NCBI GenBank assembly: GCA_944371685.1
Contig: CALVXV010000043.1
Coordinates: 1-9,831, forward strand
DNA length: 9,831 nucleotides
Source of the DNA: an uncultured Bacilli bacterium
GTDB lineage: Bacteria > Bacillota_I > Bacilli_A > RF39 > UBA660
Reading direction: 5' to 3'
The notes below the pieces were generated by a model that did not search any database, was not told the origin of the DNA, and worked only from the letters and a program-made list of their open reading frames with translations. Numbering within the stretch: the first letter of the stretch is position 1; every line of letters begins with the position of its first letter. This document shows positions 6,892-9,831 of the stretch, one piece after another. The position numbers and the translations under genes are program-made.

Positions 6892-6921
6892 TTGACATGT
6901 AGAAAAAAAATTCGCTATAAT
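6892..6921 (+). promoter_or_regulatory. Consensus SigA-type promoter of the acidic-loop surface protein gene
   Basis: A perfect -35 TTGACA (6892-6897) and a perfect -10 TATAAT (6916-6921) are 18 bases apart. Transcription would begin near 6928, only about 15 bases before ATG 6943, so the ribosome site lies almost at the 5' end of the message. This is the best promoter in the window. Confidence 0.88.
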
Positions 6922-6931
6922 GTTAATAAAT

Positions 6932-6938
6932 AGGTGAT
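6932..6938 (+). promoter_or_regulatory. Ribosome binding site deciding ATG 6943
   Basis: AGGTGAT ends 4 bases before ATG 6943. The alternative in-frame GTG at 6934 lies inside this site and so cannot use it. This favours the ATG and shortens the product by three residues. Confidence 0.65.
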
Positions 6939-6942
6939 TATA

Positions 6943-7737
6943 ATGAATGTAAAAGAGGAATTAAGGAAAAATTTAAAATATATAGTTATATTAATTGTAC
7001 TTTTAAGTCTTTATGTAGTTTTAGCTGTTTTTTTCAATAGTGATGGCAATGACAAGCAAGGTGATGGGTATTTAATTGTTGGTGAATCTTTAATTTATCA
7101 GAAAGTTAATGATAATTGGGAACAATTGACAGAGGTTCCTGATATTAGTGATTTAAATTTTACGGTTTATGATGGTAATAATAAAAAAGAAAATGTGAAG
7201 GTTCAATATAATTCTAATATGTGGTATTTTTTCGATGATGATTATAATGAAATTAATTATGATAATTTTAGAATAGCATTCACTAATAATTTAGATGTAA
7301 AAATTAATCAGAATACAGTGCAAAGATATGATAATACTGATGAAAAATATATTTCACAAATTATTGATACTAATAATAGTGAATCTATAGAATCATATAA
7401 GATTTCTCTTAGAAAGTTGAATTTGGATATAGATAATGATGATGAAGAAGAAACCTTATATACTATGTCTAATTATTCTTATGAAGTGACTGATTATAAG
7501 CAAATTTCATATTTATTTATTGTAGATAATGGTGTTGTTAAGATTATTGATAGTAGTGAAGGGTTTGAACCATTTGTTATAATTGATTCTATGGATTTAG
7601 ATGGTGATGGAAAGTTTGAAGTTATAGTTGCTAAGAATGTTATGGATGTACCTTCTTTTGATAGTTGTTATCAAATATATGGTGTAAAAAATGGTGAATA
7701 TACTTTATTAAAAGATTGTAAATATAAAAATAGCTAA
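6943..7737 (+). CDS. Membrane-anchored extracellular protein with two acidic calcium-loop-like motifs
   Basis: This 264-aa protein has a short basic start, one membrane segment (about 12-31) and a large acidic, Asn/Asp/Tyr-rich outer domain. Two motifs share the spacing DxDxDxxxE: D162-D164-D166-E170 (LDIDNDDEEETLY) and D218-D220-D222-E226 (MDLDGDGKFEVIVA). The second is the classic form of calcium loops in FG-GAP/VCBS-type beta-propeller repeats, and each is followed by a predicted beta strand. Two Cys (242, 259) near the C-terminus could pair outside the cell. I do not recognise the family, and with only two loops it is not a full propeller. The gene is monocistronic, with a near-consensus promoter just upstream and a terminator that begins inside its stop codon region. 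It is divergent from the minus-strand gene, and both probably encode surface proteins. Calcium binding is inferred from the motifs only. Confidence 0.8.
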   Translation: MNVKEELRKNLKYIVILIVLLSLYVVLAVFFNSDGNDKQGDGYLIVGESLIYQKVNDNWEQLTEVPDISDLNFTVYDGNNKKENVKVQYNSNMWYFFDDDYNEINYDNFRIAFTNNLDVKINQNTVQRYDNTDEKYISQIIDTNNSESIESYKISLRKLNLDIDNDDEEETLYTMSNYSYEVTDYKQISYLFIVDNGVVKIIDSSEGFEPFVIIDSMDLDGDGKFEVIVAKNVMDVPSFDSCYQIYGVKNGEYTLLKDCKYKNS

Positions 7738-7760
7738 TATTAACAAATATTGCTTTTTTT
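7732..7760 (+). terminator. Rho-independent terminator overlapping the stop codon
   Basis: AGC plus AATATT (7732-7741, with one bulged T) pairs with AATATT plus GCT (7746-7754) around an AACA loop, followed by six more T residues to 7760. It begins within the last codon and stop of the preceding gene. The stem is mostly A/T. Confidence 0.65.
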
Positions 7761-7770
7761 ATGATATAAT
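7740..7770 (+). promoter_or_regulatory. Probable promoter of the virD4 coupling-protein gene
   Basis: TATAAT at 7765-7770 is preceded by TG one base upstream (7762-7763), making an extended -10 box. A weaker TTAACA lies at 7740-7745, 19 bases away. Transcription would start near 7777, about 34 bases before ATG 7811. The -35 match overlaps the upstream terminator hairpin. The -10 is convincing, the -35 less so. Confidence 0.55.
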
Positions 7771-7796
7771 ATTTTTGTTTATATACTTATTTTATG

Positions 7797-7806
7797 AGGA
7801 GTGAGG
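7797..7806 (+). promoter_or_regulatory. Ribosome binding site of the coupling-protein gene
   Basis: AGGAG (7797-7801) ends 9 bases before ATG 7811, with a second GAGG (7803-7806) at 4 bases. The ATG at 7807, in another frame, meets a stop after six codons, so 7811 is the gene start. Confidence 0.75.
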
Positions 7807-7810
7807 ATGC

Positions 7811-9831
7811 ATGAAGTTAAAATTTAGAGCTGATAAAAAGGATTGGATTATATTTGGATGTTATTGTGTAGTATTGCTTTATTTTGTGGCTATTGCTCTT
7901 TTAAATATTATACAGTTTGCGAAAGGTGACTTGGATCATCCATTTCATGGTTTGAATCCGTTTCCAGCTTTTTCTTCTGAATATTTTGGCATGACAATTA
8001 CTTGTTATATTATTGCGCTTGTAGCTAGTATATTTAGTGTATCTGATAGATTTTTTGAAAGAGAAAAAGGTATTGGATTTTCTACGGAAGCTAAGAAAAG
8101 TTCTAAGGGATATTCTAGGTGGACTTCGGCTGAAGAAATGAAAAAAGAACTTACGATGGTTAAGGTTCAAGCACCGCAAGCTGATGCTGGGGGACTTCCA
8201 TTAATTAATGATGGAAAAAAAATGTGGGTTGATAATGGTGAAGGCCATACATTAATTATAGGATCTACTGGTGCTGGTAAAACACAAGCGGCTATTTTTC
8301 CACTTGTTCATTCATTAGCTAAGCATGATGAGTCAATGATTATTACTGATCCTAAGGGTGAAATTTATGAGACAACAGCGGAGATGCTTAGGAAAAGGGG
8401 ATATAATGTTGTACTTTTAAATTTCCGTAATCCACAACAAGGTAGTGGTTGGAATCCACTTCATTTGCCTTATAAGTATTATAAAGAGGGTAATTCTGAT
8501 AAAGCTAATGAGCTTACTGATGATTTAGCTATGAATATTTTGTATGATGAGAATGCGCAAAATAGTGATCCGTTTTGGGAGAAAACTTCGGCTGATTATT
8601 TTTCGGGTATTTGTTTAGGTTTATTTGAAGATGCGAAAGAAAATGAAATTAATTTAAATAGTGTTAATTTATTTACAACTATAGGTGAGGATAAGTGCGG
8701 ACCTAATTCTACTTATTCTAATGAGTATTTTAAAACTAAAGATCCAACGTCTCCAGCTTATATAAGTGCATCTTCTACAATTTCAGCACCTAGTGATACT
8801 AAAGGTAGTATTTTATCGGTATTTAAACAAAAAATTAGATTGTTTGCGGCTCGTGAGAATTTATCAGAGATGCTTTCACATAGTGATTTTGAGTTTGAAG
8901 ATATTGGTAAAAATAAAACAGCGGTGTTTATTGTTATTCAAGATGAGAAGAAAACATATCATTCACTTGTTACGATTTTCCTTAAACAATGTTATGAAAC
9001 TTTGGTTGATTATGCACAAAAATGTGGTGGAAAACTTCCATACAGAACTAATTTCTTACTTGATGAGTTTGCAAATATGCCACCTTTAAAAGATGTTGAT
9101 ACAATGGTATCAGCAGCGAGAAGTAGAAGAATGAGATTTTTCTTTGTTATTCAAAACTATGCACAATTATCTGAGGTTTATGGTAAAGAAAAAGGCGATA
9201 CGATTAGAGGCAACTGTACAAATATTGTTTATTTGATTAGTACAGAACTTGCCGCTTTAAAAGAGATTAGTGAGATGTGTGGTGAGATTAAGGTTAAGAC
9301 TGATAAAAAGGATAAAGATGGTAAAGCGATTGAAGAAACGCGTCCTTTAATTACAGTTAGTGATTTACAGAAGCTTAAGATGGGTGAAATTATTTTACTT
9401 AGACTTCGTATGGATCCTTTTAGAACTAAATTAAAATTAGATTATCAAATTGATTGGGGAGAGAATGATAAGTGTGAAAAAGCAACTTATCCAACTAGGG
9501 ATAAAGAGGAATTACATGTTTTTGATTTAAAGGCTTTCGTGGATAAAAAAAGAGCCGAAAAAAGAGAAGAAAGTATGAATAAGCTTATTAGTCAGGTTAT
9601 GCCTAATATGAATCGTGGCGGTTTACCAGGTATGAATAATGTACATGATAATAAGCCTCAAAGGCCAATGTCAATGGAAGATATGCTTAAGAATATTGAT
9701 AAGGCTGTTGAACGTTTGGAAAAAGAGCAACAACAAAAGCAAGCTAGTATTATGGGTAAAGGAGCTAATGTTGGTAAAATTAACCCGGTTAAGGTTCCAG
9801 CTAATATGGCTAATAATAGTGCGATAGATCC
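7811..9831 (+). CDS. virD4: VirD4/TraG family type IV coupling protein, 3' end beyond the window
   Basis: The frame is open from ATG 7811 to the end of the window (673 codons) with no stop. The protein binds the relaxase-DNA complex and delivers it to the T4SS channel. Two N-terminal membrane segments (about 11-36 and 60-77) flank a short outer loop. Walker A is GSTGAGKT at 151-158 (Lys 157), followed by ITDPKGEIYE at 178-187. Walker B is FLLDEFANMPPL at 415-426 (Asp 418, Glu 419). AARSRRMRFFFVIQNYAQL (435-453) is a further family signature. After about residue 560 comes a Met/Asn-rich tail with MEDMLKNIDKAVERLEKE (622-639), a predicted coiled segment similar to tails of Firmicute VirD4 proteins, so the true end is probably close. 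The gene has its own promoter region, separated by a terminator from the gene before it. All ATPase residues are intact. Confidence 0.96.
   Translation, partial: MKLKFRADKKDWIIFGCYCVVLLYFVAIALLNIIQFAKGDLDHPFHGLNPFPAFSSEYFGMTITCYIIALVASIFSVSDRFFEREKGIGFSTEAKKSSKGYSRWTSAEEMKKELTMVKVQAPQADAGGLPLINDGKKMWVDNGEGHTLIIGSTGAGKTQAAIFPLVHSLAKHDESMIITDPKGEIYETTAEMLRKRGYNVVLLNFRNPQQGSGWNPLHLPYKYYKEGNSDKANELTDDLAMNILYDENAQNSDPFWEKTSADYFSGICLGLFEDAKENEINLNSVNLFTTIGEDKCGPNSTYSNEYFKTKDPTSPAYISASSTISAPSDTKGSILSVFKQKIRLFAARENLSEMLSHSDFEFEDIGKNKTAVFIVIQDEKKTYHSLVTIFLKQCYETLVDYAQKCGGKLPYRTNFLLDEFANMPPLKDVDTMVSAARSRRMRFFFVIQNYAQLSEVYGKEKGDTIRGNCTNIVYLISTELAALKEISEMCGEIKVKTDKKDKDGKAIEETRPLITVSDLQKLKMGEIILLRLRMDPFRTKLKLDYQIDWGENDKCEKATYPTRDKEELHVFDLKAFVDKKRAEKREESMNKLISQVMPNMNRGGLPGMNNVHDNKPQRPMSMEDMLKNIDKAVERLEKEQQQKQASIMGKGANVGKINPVKVPANMANNSAID

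Noticed and set aside
6073..7810. oriT, attachment site, CRISPR array, tRNA or riboswitch in the non-coding gaps
   Set aside because: The gaps (6073-6207, 6772-6942, 7738-7810) are short and are accounted for by terminators, promoters and short inverted repeats. No nic-site-like repeat set, tRNA fold or regular spacer array is visible.
7794..7827. Two six-codon mini-ORFs around the virD4 start (ATG 7794 ending in an ATGA overlap, and ATG 7807)
   Set aside because: A leader-peptide role is imaginable, but ATG 7794 has no ribosome site and such short frames are expected by chance in A/T-rich DNA.
7901..8179. Minus-strand open frame of 92 codons opposite the virD4 start
   Set aside because: It overlaps the membrane segments and P-loop approach of VirD4, has no ribosome site, and its composition is that of a reversed coding strand.
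8766..9089. Plus-strand open frames at 8766-9089 and 9639-9827
   Set aside because: Both are out-of-frame shadows of the long virD4 frame, which carries Walker A, Walker B and family motifs throughout.
1..9831. Mycoplasma-type genetic code (TGA as Trp)
   Set aside because: Trp is encoded by TGG throughout, and TGA ends two genes with well-placed downstream starts.

Overview
The window is a piece of a conjugative type IV secretion (T4SS) locus from a low-G+C Gram-positive bacterium. Three things point there. The DNA is very A/T-rich (roughly 30% G+C by eye) with A/T third codon positions. Ribosome binding sites are strong (GGAGGTGG, AGGAGGT). Cell-envelope proteins are anchored by one N-terminal membrane segment, a lipobox or a signal peptide, with no sign of outer-membrane parts. 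TGG encodes Trp and TGA is used as a stop (end of the first gene and of the hydrolase gene), so this is the standard code, not the mycoplasma code. A gut-type Bacilli or related Bacillota host is plausible, but this is inference. No relaxase, integrase or recognisable oriT lies in the window, so an integrative element cannot be told from a plasmid.

Positions 1-6072, all on the + strand and tightly packed, form the transfer operon. It holds the 3' end of a small PrgI/VirB3-like membrane protein, a VirB4 ATPase carried as two polypeptides (a 183-aa N-terminal domain and a 594-aa ATPase joined by a TAATG overlap), a membrane-anchored NlpC/P60-type wall hydrolase (VirB1-like), a lipoprotein with a second membrane segment at its C-terminus, and a 717-aa exported protein with a C39-like cysteine peptidase domain and a C-terminal barrel-like domain. 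The block ends in a hairpin. The expected division of labour is that VirB4 powers the channel, the hydrolases open the peptidoglycan, and the lipoprotein and 717-aa protein line the envelope passage.

Positions 6073-7760 interrupt this block with two divergently transcribed genes, each encoding one N-terminal membrane anchor and an extracellular domain that I do not recognise. The + strand protein has two acidic DxDxDxxxE calcium-loop-like motifs. Their promoters lie back to back, with -35 boxes only 6 bp apart and a short palindrome between them, and both genes have their own terminators. They look like accessory or cargo genes, possibly surface proteins, set inside the transfer module.

Positions 7811-9831 hold the VirD4/TraG coupling protein. 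It is open to the end of the window and has its own terminator-insulated promoter region. It docks the relaxase-DNA complex and feeds it to the channel.
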